Positions 17,516 to 25,255 of a stretch of 25,255 nucleotides of DNA are shown here, one piece after another. Below the pieces are notes generated by a model. It ran no database searches, was not told the origin of the DNA, and worked only from the letters and a program-made list of their open reading frames with translations. The translations under genes and the position numbers were made by a program. Origin of the DNA: Comamonadaceae bacterium. GTDB lineage: Bacteria; Pseudomonadota; Gammaproteobacteria; Burkholderiales; Burkholderiaceae. Each line of letters opens with the position of its first letter. The stretch's first letter is position 1. The stretch is from contig CANCCJ010000033.1 in the NCBI GenBank assembly GCA_947374535.1, forward strand, positions 1 through 25,255. The letters run 5' to 3'.

Positions 17516-18412
17516 ATGCAAGCCCTGTGGATGCTGCTAGGCGCAGCCTTCTTTGCCACCATGGGGGTTTGCGTCAAGTTTGGTTCGGCACATTTCAACT
17601 CGGCTGAGTTGGTGTTCTACCGTGGCGTGGTGGGCATGGTGTTCTTAGCCATCATCGCGAAGCAAAAAAAGGTGTACTTGGGCACACAGTACCCAGGCAT
17701 GCACATCTGGCGCTCGGCCGTGGGCGTGCTGTCGCTCAGTGCCTGGTTTTACGCCATCGCCAACTTGCCCCTGGCCACCGCCATGACGCTCAACTACATG
17801 AGCAGCGTGTGGATTGCCGCCTTCTTGGTGGGTGGCGCACTGATTAACTGGAACCCACAAGACGGGCGCAGTGCTTGGTCACAAGGCCCACTCGCTTTGA
17901 GCGTGATCGCAGGCTTTGCCGGCGTGGTGATGATGTTGCGTCCCACCGTGGAACAAAACCAAATCTTTGCGGGCCTGATCGGTTTGATGTCGGGCTTTGT
18001 CGCTGCCTTTGCCTATCTGCAAGTGATGGCGCTGGGTCGCATGGGCGAGCCTGAAACCCGCACGGTGTTTTACTTTGCGATTGGCACCACGCTCGCAGGC
18101 CTCATCGGCATGGGCTTTGCTGGGGTGTCTGAATGGGACTGGCAGCATGCGGTGTGGTTGCTGCCGGTGGGCATCTTTGCGTCACTGGGCCAACTGTGCA
18201 TGACCCGCGCCTACAGCCAAGGTGCCACATTGGTCGTGGCCAACTTGCAGTACTCGGGCATTGTGTTTGCTGCGCTCTACGGCTTGCTGCTGTTTGGCGA
18301 TGACATTCCCCTGATCGGTTGGGCGGGCATGGCCCTCATCATGGCCAGCGGTATGACCGCCACCTTGCTACGCGCACGCGCTGCGCCTAACGCGCCTGCA
18401 GAAGAACATTAA
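17516..18412 (+). CDS. EamA/DMT-family transporter
   Basis: This 298-residue inner-membrane protein has about ten hydrophobic helices in two EamA repeats (roughly residues 3-135 and 145-285), the layout of drug/metabolite transporters such as RhaT/YdcZ relatives. Markers include LLGAAFFATMGVCVKFG at the N-terminus, ATAMTLNYMSSVWIAAFLV at the end of repeat one, and AYSQGATLVVANLQYSGIVFAALYG in repeat two. The ATG at 17516 is chosen because it lies 8 bases after the Rieske stop; a longer in-frame start at 17480 would run back into that gene. Export of a small metabolite is likely, the substrate unknown. Likely co-transcribed with the oxygenase. Confidence 0.88.
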   Translation: MQALWMLLGAAFFATMGVCVKFGSAHFNSAELVFYRGVVGMVFLAIIAKQKKVYLGTQYPGMHIWRSAVGVLSLSAWFYAIANLPLATAMTLNYMSSVWIAAFLVGGALINWNPQDGRSAWSQGPLALSVIAGFAGVVMMLRPTVEQNQIFAGLIGLMSGFVAAFAYLQVMALGRMGEPETRTVFYFAIGTTLAGLIGMGFAGVSEWDWQHAVWLLPVGIFASLGQLCMTRAYSQGATLVVANLQYSGIVFAALYGLLLFGDDIPLIGWAGMALIMASGMTATLLRARAAPNAPAEEH

Positions 18413-18449
18413 CCCAACACCACGCTTGCAAAGCGTTGAAGGAATTCAC

Positions 18450-19307
18450 ATGTACACCACCCTCATCAATGTCGCCCAACTCCAAAGCTTGCAAACCAGC
18501 GGCGCACCGCTGCTGGTATTTGACTGCACGTTTGATTTGATGAACCCAGCTGCGGGCTACGCCCAATACGTCGAACAACACATCACTGGCGCATTGCATG
18601 CAGACCTTGATCAACACTTGGCCACACACGATGCAACCCAGCGCGTGAACGGTGGTCGTCACCCACTGCCCCAACGCGAGCTGTTTGCTGCATGGCTGCA
18701 GAGCGTGGGTGTGAACCACGACACGCAAGTGGTGGTCTACGACCGCAACGGCATGAACTACTGCGGCCGTTTGTGGTGGATGCTCCAATGGTGCGGTCAC
18801 GAAGCTGTAGCGGTGTTGGATGGTGGCTTGCAAGCGTGGTTGGCTGCCGGTGGTGCCGTGGCCTCGGGTGAACAAGCGCCACACACAGCGGGCAACTTTG
18901 CGTTGCGCGCACCCTTGGTGAAGTTGGTTGACACGGCAACCGTGTCAACGCAACTGAACGATGGCTCACAAACCATCATCGACGCACGTGGCGCGCCACG
19001 CTACCGCGGCGAGGTAGAGCCACTCGACCCTGTGGCAGGCCATATTCCGGGTGCGCTCAACCGCCCATTCAACACCAACCTCAATGCGCAAGGCTTCTTC
19101 AAAAGCCCTGCTGAGTTGCGTGCTGAATTTGCAGCTTTGCTGGGCGATGCCAAACCCGAAACCGTGGTGCACCACTGCGGCAGCGGCGTGAGCGCCGTGC
19201 CCAACGTGTTGGCGATGGAAGTGGCGGGCCTAGGCCGCACGGCGCTGTATGCAGGAAGCTGGAGCGAATGGTGCAACACGCCCGGCTTGCCCTGCGAAAA
19301 GTCTTAA
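18450..19307 (+). CDS. sseA: Sulfurtransferase (3-mercaptopyruvate/thiosulfate type)
   Basis: This 285-residue enzyme has two rhodanese domains, an inactive N-terminal one (about 1-135, with YDRNGMNYCGRLWWML) and an active C-terminal one. The catalytic loop is HHCGSGVSAV with Cys243. The CGSGV form points to 3-mercaptopyruvate as sulfur donor, where thiosulfate rhodaneses usually have CR.G.R. DARGAPRYRGEVEPLDPVAGHIPGA is the usual domain-two entry. The ATG at 18450 has GAAGGAA just upstream; an in-frame TTG at 18426 is less likely. It ends one base from the convergent ZIP gene. The symbol is by similarity to E. coli SseA. Confidence 0.9.
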   Translation: MYTTLINVAQLQSLQTSGAPLLVFDCTFDLMNPAAGYAQYVEQHITGALHADLDQHLATHDATQRVNGGRHPLPQRELFAAWLQSVGVNHDTQVVVYDRNGMNYCGRLWWMLQWCGHEAVAVLDGGLQAWLAAGGAVASGEQAPHTAGNFALRAPLVKLVDTATVSTQLNDGSQTIIDARGAPRYRGEVEPLDPVAGHIPGALNRPFNTNLNAQGFFKSPAELRAEFAALLGDAKPETVVHHCGSGVSAVPNVLAMEVAGLGRTALYAGSWSEWCNTPGLPCEKS

Positions 19308-19308
19308 A

Positions 19309-20151
19309 TTAGTGCTGCGCCCACTCGCCCAAAGTGGCGACCAAAGCAATACCTGTAAATAACCAAGCCACTTGTGCAGCGGTTTCGCGTGGACTTAAAC
19401 GCTTTTGCAGCTGTGGGATCAAGTCAGCCAGCGCCACGTAAATAAAGCTACTGGCAGCCACCACCAAGAAGAATGGCAAGTAATCTTGCAATGCGCCGAC
19501 GAGCAAATAACCCACCACGCCACCAATCGCTGTGACGCCACCGGTCAACGACAGCTTGAGCAAGGCGGCACGCGGGGTGCTGAGCGCTTGACCCAAGACC
19601 ACCAAGTCCCCCACATGGTGCGGCACTTCGTGGGCCATCACAGCCAAGGATGCAGCCACACCCAAACGAGGATCGGCCACAAAGGCGGCGGCAATCAAAA
19701 TGCCATCGCCAAAGGCATGCACGCTATCGCCCAACAACACAGCCCAACTCCCGCTATGGTGCTTATGGCCGTGATGCTCATCACGCGCATGGTTGGCATG
19801 TGGACTGTGGTCATGCAAATGGTCATGGTCGTGCGCTTCATCTACCGCAGCGTGGTCGTGACCATGCTCATGCCCGTGGTGCCAAAGCTCGGCTTTGTCG
19901 AGCAAAAAGAAAAACACCAATCCCACCAACAAAGCAGCAAACATCGATTGCGCTGAAACACCAGCCGACACCGACTGCTCAAACGCCTCCGGCAGCAAAC
20001 GTGTGAACGCGGTGGCCAGCAAAGCGCCCGCCGCAAGGCTCAATAGATGCTGGGTGAAACGCGACAGCAGCGCATAAGCCAACAAGGCCGCCAGCCACAC
20101 ACTGCCCATGCCAGCGACCAAGGTGCCGACAAGAATTGAAATCAAGGTCAT
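19309..20151 (-). CDS. ZIP-family divalent metal transporter
   Basis: This 280-residue transporter imports zinc or related divalent metals. It has about eight membrane helices; between helices three and four lies a histidine-rich cytoplasmic loop (residues 91-132, more than fifteen His) that probably binds metal. The two core metal-site motifs are VHAFGDG (144-150) and HEVPHHVGD (174-182). The second normally reads HE.PHE.GD, so the second glutamate is replaced by histidine; the first normally reads HNF.DG, here with Ala for Asn. The other core residues are kept. The gene is convergent with sseA with one base between stops, leaving no room for a terminator. The metal is inferred from family only. 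Confidence 0.9.
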   Translation of the reverse strand: MTLISILVGTLVAGMGSVWLAALLAYALLSRFTQHLLSLAAGALLATAFTRLLPEAFEQSVSAGVSAQSMFAALLVGLVFFFLLDKAELWHHGHEHGHDHAAVDEAHDHDHLHDHSPHANHARDEHHGHKHHSGSWAVLLGDSVHAFGDGILIAAAFVADPRLGVAASLAVMAHEVPHHVGDLVVLGQALSTPRAALLKLSLTGGVTAIGGVVGYLLVGALQDYLPFFLVVAASSFIYVALADLIPQLQKRLSPRETAAQVAWLFTGIALVATLGEWAQH

Positions 20152-20236
20152 GGACGCATTATCTCGCGCGAAATGCTGAGGCCCATCACCATGCGTTTGT
20201 CAGGAGGGCAAGGTGATAAGCCGCGCAACGTGCTAT

Positions 20237-22147
20237 TTAGCGCAGGATGCCTGCAAAGTAAGCAGCCAACTCGTCAAAGCCATCCAATGGCAAGACGGTC
20301 GCCACGTACTGGTCGGGGCGAACCACCACCATGCACCCCTTGTCGCGTTCGATACCGCGCATCTCAAAGATGTCGCCCACACCTTTGTGATCGACACAGA
20401 AAACTTTTGCGTGGTCTTGCAAACCCAACTTGCCTGTTTTGGGCTTCAGCAGCGAGGGCATGTTTTCGTAGGCGAGTTGATCAAAGGTTTGTTGGAACAC
20501 AGCACGAAAGTCAATCACGGCGTCAATGTCTTCGCCTTGGCGCGTGTGTTTGACAACGGGCGAGTTAGGGCTTGTTTCCAACCAGTCCGACAGCTTGTGA
20601 ATTCCCGAGCCGAGGTCAGAGCTGTCAGACTTCGCGGCAAACGCATAAATGCGCCAGCGTGCATCGGCCTGTGCCACATGGCCCAACTGCATTTGCTTGG
20701 CATCTGACACGCGCACCACAGGTGCTGAGTGGAAGCGACGGCCCACCTCTTCGCCTTTGGCCAAGGCTTGGTGCGTGTTGGCGGCGAACAAATACGAGCT
20801 GTCGTACTTCACCGCAGTGCCGCCTGTGAACTCTAGGTTGTCCTTGAACTGGCGAATGATGCGTGGCTCTTCTGTGCCATCGCGCTCGGCCTGCGTGGTG
20901 GGCGCCGACATGACGCGTGACCATTTGTGGTCGGTCTCTACCAAACGCTTGGCTTCGGTCAAACGCTCTTGGGTATAGCTGCGTAGCAGGCTGGCGTTGG
21001 CGCGGCCTTGCAACACATGCACCAGCTTCCAGCCGAGGTTGAAGGTGTCTTGCATCGACACGTTCATGCCCTGCCCTGCTTTGGGTGAATGGGTGTGGCA
21101 CGCATCGCCTGCGATGAACACGCGTGGATCGCGGTCCACGCCTTCGGGCACATCGTCAAAGCGGTCGGTGATGCTGTGGCCAATGTCATAGATGGACCAC
21201 CACACCACTTCTTTCACATCAATCGAGTAAGGCTTGATGATGCGGTTGGCTGCCGCAATCATGTCGTCTTGGGTGAACTTGCGGTGTGCGGCTTTTTCGT
21301 CGGGGCGAAGTTTGTCAAGCGCCACATACATGCGGAACACATAACCACCTTCACGGGGCAAAATTAACAAGTTGCCCTCGCTGGCTGATGAAATCAAACA
21401 CTTCTGTCGCACATCGGGAAAATCGGTGTTAGCCAAGATGTCCATCACGCCCCAAGCTTGGTTCGCGGCATCACCATGCAACTCCCTGCCAATCGCCTTA
21501 CGCACTGCCGAGTGCGCGCCATCGCAACCCACCACGTAGTTAGCGCGCACGGTGCGCGTGGCGCCCCAGTTCAAGCCACTGGCGTCGCGCAGGGTCACGG
21601 TCACGGGGTGATCGTCGGTGGTCTCGTCAATGGTCAGGCCCACCACTTCCCAGCTGTAGTCGGGCTCTAGGCGCGAGGGAGAGTTTTTCATCACCTCTAA
21701 AAACAACTCGTGCAAGCGCGCTTGGTTGATCAAGATGTGCGGCATTTCCGAGCTGTCGTCGGCCACGTCTTGCACGCGGCCCACGCGTTGGATGTGCGCG
21801 GGGTTCTTGGGGTCGGGCATCCAAAACGCAGTTTGGTTGACCCAGTAGGTTTCGCGCTTGACCTTGTCGGCAAACCCAAACGCTTGGAACATTTCCATCG
21901 TCCGTGTGTTGATGCCGTCAGCCTTGCCCTTGATGATGTTGCTGGGCATGCGCTCGGTGATCATCACCTCAATTTCTGGAAACTGCGCCAACTGCGCGGC
22001 CAAGCAAAGGCCTGCTGGGCCTGTACCTGAAATGAGCACATCTACTTTTTCGGGCATGGGCTCGTTGATGCCACGGTTGCGTCGGTTGGGTGCTGCTGGT
22101 TTGATGTCTGGGCTACCGCCGCGAAATCCGTCTTTGTAAAACTGCAT
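20237..22147 (-). CDS. mobA: 3-Hydroxybenzoate 4-monooxygenase (MobA-like)
   Basis: This FAD- and NADPH-dependent hydroxylase is likely to convert 3-hydroxybenzoate to protocatechuate. The 636-residue protein has FAD motif GTGPAG (41-46), the CDGAHSAVRKAIG motif (208-220), FIAGDACHTHSPKAGQGMN (344-362), and a C-terminal thioredoxin-like domain of phenol-hydroxylase type. Aligned by memory to MobA of Comamonas testosteroni, its active-site residues Asp75, His135, Lys247 and Tyr271 appear here as Asp77, His137, Lys249 and Tyr274. This favours 3-hydroxybenzoate over phenol. GGAGA lies just before the ATG. A divergent MarR regulator shares its promoter region, as in Comamonas. Phenol 2-monooxygenase is the main alternative. 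Confidence 0.87.
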   Translation of the reverse strand: MQFYKDGFRGGSPDIKPAAPNRRNRGINEPMPEKVDVLISGTGPAGLCLAAQLAQFPEIEVMITERMPSNIIKGKADGINTRTMEMFQAFGFADKVKRETYWVNQTAFWMPDPKNPAHIQRVGRVQDVADDSSEMPHILINQARLHELFLEVMKNSPSRLEPDYSWEVVGLTIDETTDDHPVTVTLRDASGLNWGATRTVRANYVVGCDGAHSAVRKAIGRELHGDAANQAWGVMDILANTDFPDVRQKCLISSASEGNLLILPREGGYVFRMYVALDKLRPDEKAAHRKFTQDDMIAAANRIIKPYSIDVKEVVWWSIYDIGHSITDRFDDVPEGVDRDPRVFIAGDACHTHSPKAGQGMNVSMQDTFNLGWKLVHVLQGRANASLLRSYTQERLTEAKRLVETDHKWSRVMSAPTTQAERDGTEEPRIIRQFKDNLEFTGGTAVKYDSSYLFAANTHQALAKGEEVGRRFHSAPVVRVSDAKQMQLGHVAQADARWRIYAFAAKSDSSDLGSGIHKLSDWLETSPNSPVVKHTRQGEDIDAVIDFRAVFQQTFDQLAYENMPSLLKPKTGKLGLQDHAKVFCVDHKGVGDIFEMRGIERDKGCMVVVRPDQYVATVLPLDGFDELAAYFAGILR

Positions 22148-22194
22148 GTCTTGTCTCCGTTATTGAAATGTCACCAAACTCTCAGCATGGATAA

Positions 22195-22224
22195 ATGATA
22201 ACTGTACTTATCAATATCCGTCAA
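22195..22224 (-). promoter_or_regulatory. Predicted promoter of mobA
   Basis: On the minus strand TTGACG (22219-22224) and TATCAT (22195-22200) are separated by 18 bases, good matches to sigma-70 -35 and -10 boxes. The palindrome at 22196-22213 covers the -10 box and most of the spacer, the expected site for repression. The start codon is 48 bases downstream of the -10 box. Confidence 0.65.
22196..22213. promoter_or_regulatory. Palindromic operator, probable MobR site
   Basis: TGATAA (22196-22201), a six-base spacer CTGTAC, and TTATCA (22208-22213) form a perfect 6+6 inverted repeat, the size MarR dimers bind. It overlaps the predicted mobA promoter and lies 59 bases before the mobR start, where a TATGAT box (22234-22239) could be the mobR -10. 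Binding by the adjacent MarR protein is inferred. Confidence 0.65.
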
Positions 22225-22271
22225 CACCGAAGGTATGATGAACTAATCGACTCTTTTAAGGGAACACAGGC

Positions 22272-22712
22272 ATGGTCATGCATGACATGGCGGGGCACTT
22301 GATACGTCGCCTGCAACAGCAATCTACCCAAATCTTTGCGCAGCGCACCCAAGCGGCAGGCTATGACCTGACCTCTGTGCAATACGCCGCGCTAGACGCC
22401 ATTGCCAACAACCCGCACATCGACCAAGCCACCGTGGCTGAAATCATTGGCTACGACCGCGCCACCATAGGCGGGGTGATTGAACGCCTAGACAACAAAG
22501 GCTGGGTTCGCCGCGTAGTGAGCAAGCAAGACCGACGATCGCGCGAGCTGTCGCTCACAGCCAAGGGCAACAAAATTTATCTAGCCCTGCAGCCCATCGT
22601 GCATGAGCTGCAAGCAGACATTCTTCAGCCCTTGAGTGCGGCTGAGCAAGATCGGTTTATCAAGCTGGCACGTCAAGTGGTGTGGCATGACAAGTCGGCG
22701 GACGAGAGTTAA
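22272..22712 (+). CDS. mobR: MarR-family transcriptional regulator (MobR-like)
   Basis: This 146-residue MarR protein has terminal dimerisation helices (N-terminal HLIRRLQQQSTQIFAQRT; C-terminal LQPIVHELQ...FIKLARQVV) around a winged helix (about residues 45-105). The recognition region is TVAEIIGYDRATIGGVIERLDNKGWVRR and the wing SKQDRRSRELSLTAKG. In Comamonas testosteroni a MarR protein next to mobA represses it and is released by 3-hydroxybenzoate; orientation and neighbour are the same here. AAGGGA (22258-22263) precedes the ATG by 8 bases. Its TAA overlaps, on the opposite strand, the stop of a truncated lysE. Ligand identity is by analogy. Confidence 0.87.
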   Translation: MVMHDMAGHLIRRLQQQSTQIFAQRTQAAGYDLTSVQYAALDAIANNPHIDQATVAEIIGYDRATIGGVIERLDNKGWVRRVVSKQDRRSRELSLTAKGNKIYLALQPIVHELQADILQPLSAAEQDRFIKLARQVVWHDKSADES

Positions 22713-22861
22713 ACAATAAAACCACCACCGCCAATAGCATGTGGCTTAAACAACCCAGCACACATACCAAGGCTGAGCACCATTAGGTTGTCGGGGCCGG
22801 GCAACATGGTGATGAGGCTAACGAGCAGCAAAAAGGCGAGTAACTGGTCAAGGGTCAACAC
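22709..22861 (-). pseudogene. Truncated LysE/RhtB-family exporter remnant
   Basis: The minus strand from a GTG at 22861 encodes about 50 residues. It begins VLTLDQLLAFLLLVSLITMLPGPDNLMVLSLGM, a good match to the first helix and the PGP..L motif of LysE/RhtB amino-acid exporters (about 200 residues). After the ...GMCAG position the sequence no longer looks like LysE and ends at TAA 22709-22711, overlapping the mobR stop. It lies 38 bases downstream of polA on the same strand. It is best read as the 5' stub of a gene whose remainder was lost, perhaps when mobA-mobR arrived. Recognition is by motif only; a short functional peptide cannot be excluded. Confidence 0.68.
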
Positions 22862-22899
22862 GGCTAAGCTTTTCGTCGGTTGAAAGCTCTGTGCAGCAA

Positions 22900-25255
22900 T
22901 CAGTGGGCTTTGTCCCAGTTAGACCCCACCCCCACCTCAGCCAACAACGGCACTTTCAACCGCGCCACTTCAGCCATCAGGCGTGGCACTTCGGTGCGGA
23001 CCCATGCCACTTCTGACTCGGGCACTTCAAACACCAGTTCGTCGTGCACTTGCATGATGACTTTGGTTTGGCGTTGCTGATCGTCAATTGCTTTTTGCAC
23101 GGCCACCATGCTCATCTTGATGAGGTCGGCGGCTGTGCCTTGCATGGGTGCGTTGATGGCGGCGCGTTCTGCGCCTGCGCGGCGTGGTCCGTTGGGGCTG
23201 TTGATTTCGGGTAAGTACAAGCGACGGCCAAACACGGTTTCTACATAGCCTTGCGCTTTGGCTTGTTCGCGTGTGTCGTCCATGTAGCGCTTCACACCCG
23301 CGAAACGTTCAAAGTAGCGGGTGATGTAGTTCTTAGCCGCACTGTTGTCGATGCCCAGCGCTTTGGCCAAACCAAACGCGCTCATGCCGTAGATGAGGCC
23401 AAAGTTAATGACCTTGGCATAGCGGCGCTGCTCGGTGCTGACCGCATCCACACCCACGCCAAACACCTCGGCCGCTGTGGCTTTGTGCACATCTAGACCT
23501 TCGTGAAAGGCTTTGACCAACGCCTCGTCACCACTGATGTGCGCCATGATGCGCAGCTCAATCTGACTGTAGTCGGCACTGGCAATCACGCAGCCCGCAG
23601 GGGCCACAAACGCCTCGCGCACTTTGCGTCCCTCTGCTGTGCGAATCGGGATGTTCTGCAAATTGGGGTCGTTGCTCGACAAACGGCCCGTCACGGCCAC
23701 GGCTTGCGCGTAGTGCGTGTGCACGCGGCCGGTGCGTGGCAAGGCCATCAGCGCCAGCTTGTCGGTGTAAGTGCCTTTGAGTTTGCTAAGACTGCGGTGC
23801 TCCAAAATTTTGGCAGGCAGTGGGTAGTCTTCGGCCAGTTTTTCCAACACTTCTTCGTCGGTGCTGCGTGCGCCCGTGGCGGTTTTCTTGATGACGGGCA
23901 AGCCCAGTTTGTCAAAAAAGATTTCGCCCAGCTGCTTGGGTGACGCCAAGTTAAACGGCTGGCCTGCAATCTCGTACGACTCGTTTTCGAGCTGCACGAT
24001 GCGCTGGCCCAGTGCGTGGCTTTGTGCGGCCAGTGTGGGTGCGTCAATCAACACGCCGTTGCGCTCGATTCGGTACAAGGCTTCGCTGCTGTCAATTTCT
24101 AGTTGGTAGATGAAGCGCAGTTTGTCGTCTGCAACTAAGCGCGGCCACAACACTTGGTGCACGTCCAGTGTCATGTCGGAGTCTTCGCACGAGTATTCGG
24201 TGGCACGCGCCACGTCCACTTGCGAAAACGGAATTTGGTGCGCGCCTTTGCCGCACAGGTCTTCGTAGTTCAAACCTTTGCGGCCCACATGGCGCTCGGC
24301 CAAGCTGGCAAGTCCGTGGGGCTTGTGCACTTCCAGCACATAGCTTTGAAGCATGGTGTCGTGGGCATAGCCCTTCACCTCAATGCCGTGATTGGCCATC
24401 ACATGGCGGTCGTATTTGATGTGCTGGCCTACCTTGTGAATGGCGGGGTTTTCAAACCAAGGTTTGAGCTTGGCCAACACCTCTTCAATCGGCAACTGCT
24501 TGGGCGCATCGCCGTAGCTGTGCGTCAGCGGGATGTAGCAGGCTTCGCCCGCTTTGACCGAAAAGCTCAAGCCCACAATCTCAGCGCGCATGGCGTCTAG
24601 CGACGTGGTTTCTGTGTCAAACGCGACCAATTCGGCGGCTTGCAGCTTGGCCAGCCACATATCAAACGCTTCCCACGTCAACACGCAGTCGTACGCCTTA
24701 TCGGTCACTTGCGACACTGCGGCTTCGGGTTCGTCAAAGAGACCGAGGTTGGGTTCAAACTTGGGCTTAGACACTGCACCTGCGGGTGCCGATGTCAATG
24801 CATCTGTGCCTTCGCTGATGGCGCGAGCCAAACCTTTGAAGCCATAGGTTTCGTAAAAGGTTTTGAGCGCAGGCTTGTCGGGCTCGGCCAAGTGCAACGC
24901 ATCGAGTGCCGGCAAATTGGGCACGTAGGCCGACAAATCGCAATCGGTTTTCATGGTCACCAACTGACGCCCTGTGGGCAGCCACGCAGTCGCTTGACGC
25001 AAGTTCTCGCCCGCTACGCCTTTGATGGCGTTGGCGTTTTGCAGCAAGTTGTCAAGCGAGCCATATTCCATCAGCCACTTGGCGGCGGTCTTGGGCCCCA
25101 CCTTGGCCACGCCGGGCACGTTGTCGACCGTGTCGCCCACCAAGGTTTGGTAGTCGATCATCAAATTTGGGGGCACGCCAAACTCGGCGGTCACGCCCGC
25201 CACGTCGCGCTTTTTGCCGTTCATGGTGTCGATGATGGTGATGTGTTCGTTCACC
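22900..25255 (-). CDS. polA: DNA polymerase I (N-terminus beyond window)
   Basis: Pol I fills gaps and removes RNA primers in replication and repair. About 785 residues are visible and the frame is open at the right edge, so roughly the first 145 of about 930 are missing. Visible domains are the C-terminal part of the 5'-3' exonuclease with its helix-hairpin-helix DNA-binding motif (GVAKVGPKTAAKWL, residues 48-61); a 3'-5' proofreading domain with intact acidic motifs (FDTETTSLD near 212-220, KYDRHV, YSCEDSDMTLDVH); and the polymerase with motif A (DYSQIELRIMAH), motif B (RRYAKVINFGLIYGMSAFGLA) and motif C (VHDELVFEVPE). Proofreading is therefore probably active. The stop is 38 bases from a lysE remnant on the same strand. 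Confidence 0.97.
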   Translation of the reverse strand, partial: VNEHITIIDTMNGKKRDVAGVTAEFGVPPNLMIDYQTLVGDTVDNVPGVAKVGPKTAAKWLMEYGSLDNLLQNANAIKGVAGENLRQATAWLPTGRQLVTMKTDCDLSAYVPNLPALDALHLAEPDKPALKTFYETYGFKGLARAISEGTDALTSAPAGAVSKPKFEPNLGLFDEPEAAVSQVTDKAYDCVLTWEAFDMWLAKLQAAELVAFDTETTSLDAMRAEIVGLSFSVKAGEACYIPLTHSYGDAPKQLPIEEVLAKLKPWFENPAIHKVGQHIKYDRHVMANHGIEVKGYAHDTMLQSYVLEVHKPHGLASLAERHVGRKGLNYEDLCGKGAHQIPFSQVDVARATEYSCEDSDMTLDVHQVLWPRLVADDKLRFIYQLEIDSSEALYRIERNGVLIDAPTLAAQSHALGQRIVQLENESYEIAGQPFNLASPKQLGEIFFDKLGLPVIKKTATGARSTDEEVLEKLAEDYPLPAKILEHRSLSKLKGTYTDKLALMALPRTGRVHTHYAQAVAVTGRLSSNDPNLQNIPIRTAEGRKVREAFVAPAGCVIASADYSQIELRIMAHISGDEALVKAFHEGLDVHKATAAEVFGVGVDAVSTEQRRYAKVINFGLIYGMSAFGLAKALGIDNSAAKNYITRYFERFAGVKRYMDDTREQAKAQGYVETVFGRRLYLPEINSPNGPRRAGAERAAINAPMQGTAADLIKMSMVAVQKAIDDQQRQTKVIMQVHDELVFEVPESEVAWVRTEVPRLMAEVARLKVPLLAEVGVGSNWDKAH

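Noticed and set aside
19790..19870. Tandem repeat in the ZIP gene
   Set aside because: The repeated CATG/GTGG-like bases encode a histidine-rich loop of irregular spacing, not a true tandem repeat or CRISPR-like array.
19405..19956. Plus-strand open frame opposite the ZIP gene, with repeated Met/Val
   Set aside because: It mirrors the histidine-rich loop (CAT/CAC read as ATG/GTG) and has no independent support.

Overview
The window looks like the core chromosome of a betaproteobacterium of the order Burkholderiales, most likely the family Comamonadaceae (Limnohabitans, Rhodoferax or Curvibacter type). This is inferred from gene order (rpsA-ihfB-lapA-lapB-rfaE1-hldD; xseB-ispA-dxs), from a 3-hydroxybenzoate hydroxylase/MarR pair like mobA/mobR of Comamonas, and from moderately high GC. 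No species can be named from sequence alone. I see no rRNA, tRNA, CRISPR array, insertion sequence or phage gene.

Layout. (1) Positions 1-5494, plus strand: a tightly packed run of rpsA (5' end outside the window), ihfB, lapA, lapB, rfaE1/hldA, hldD and a small exported helix-hairpin-helix protein. Stop and start codons mostly overlap. It links translation, nucleoid architecture, LPS assembly control and LPS-core heptose synthesis. A very terminator-like hairpin lies inside the first codons of lapA. (2) Positions 5507-8031, minus strand: tupB-tupC-tupA, a tungstate ABC importer, followed by a small cysteine-rich 'oxidoreductase-like' protein. A divergent one-component regulator with a ModE/LysR-type helix-turn-helix and a periplasmic-binding-protein-like domain starts at 8093. 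(3) Positions 9276-13092: a TRAP transporter whose membrane subunits (dctQ, dctM) are on the plus strand and whose Tat-type binding protein (dctP) is on the minus strand facing them. A two-helix membrane protein of unknown function lies between, and strong terminators mark both ends. (4) Positions 13206-16219, minus strand: xseB-ispA-dxs, the isoprenoid precursor operon. (5) Positions 16386-19307, plus strand: a lone Rieske oxygenase alpha subunit, an EamA/DMT exporter and a two-domain sulfurtransferase. (6) Positions 19309-22712: a ZIP metal transporter and a MobA-like 3-hydroxybenzoate 4-hydroxylase on the minus strand, with a divergent MarR regulator. The shared intergenic region holds a clear promoter/operator. 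(7) Positions 22709-25255, minus strand: polA (start outside the window), then a truncated LysE-family remnant whose stop overlaps the mobR stop.

How the genes work together. Most of the window is housekeeping: translation, LPS, isoprenoids, DNA repair. Three accessory modules sit among it: tungstate uptake with its own regulator, TRAP import of an organic acid, and 3-hydroxybenzoate catabolism. I found no convincingly new multi-gene system. The best leads are regulatory: the hairpin inside lapA, the 3-hydroxybenzoate operator, the double-hairpin leader before the Rieske gene and the palindrome upstream of dctP. A decayed lysE and a small conserved cysteine-rich gene are also worth a look.
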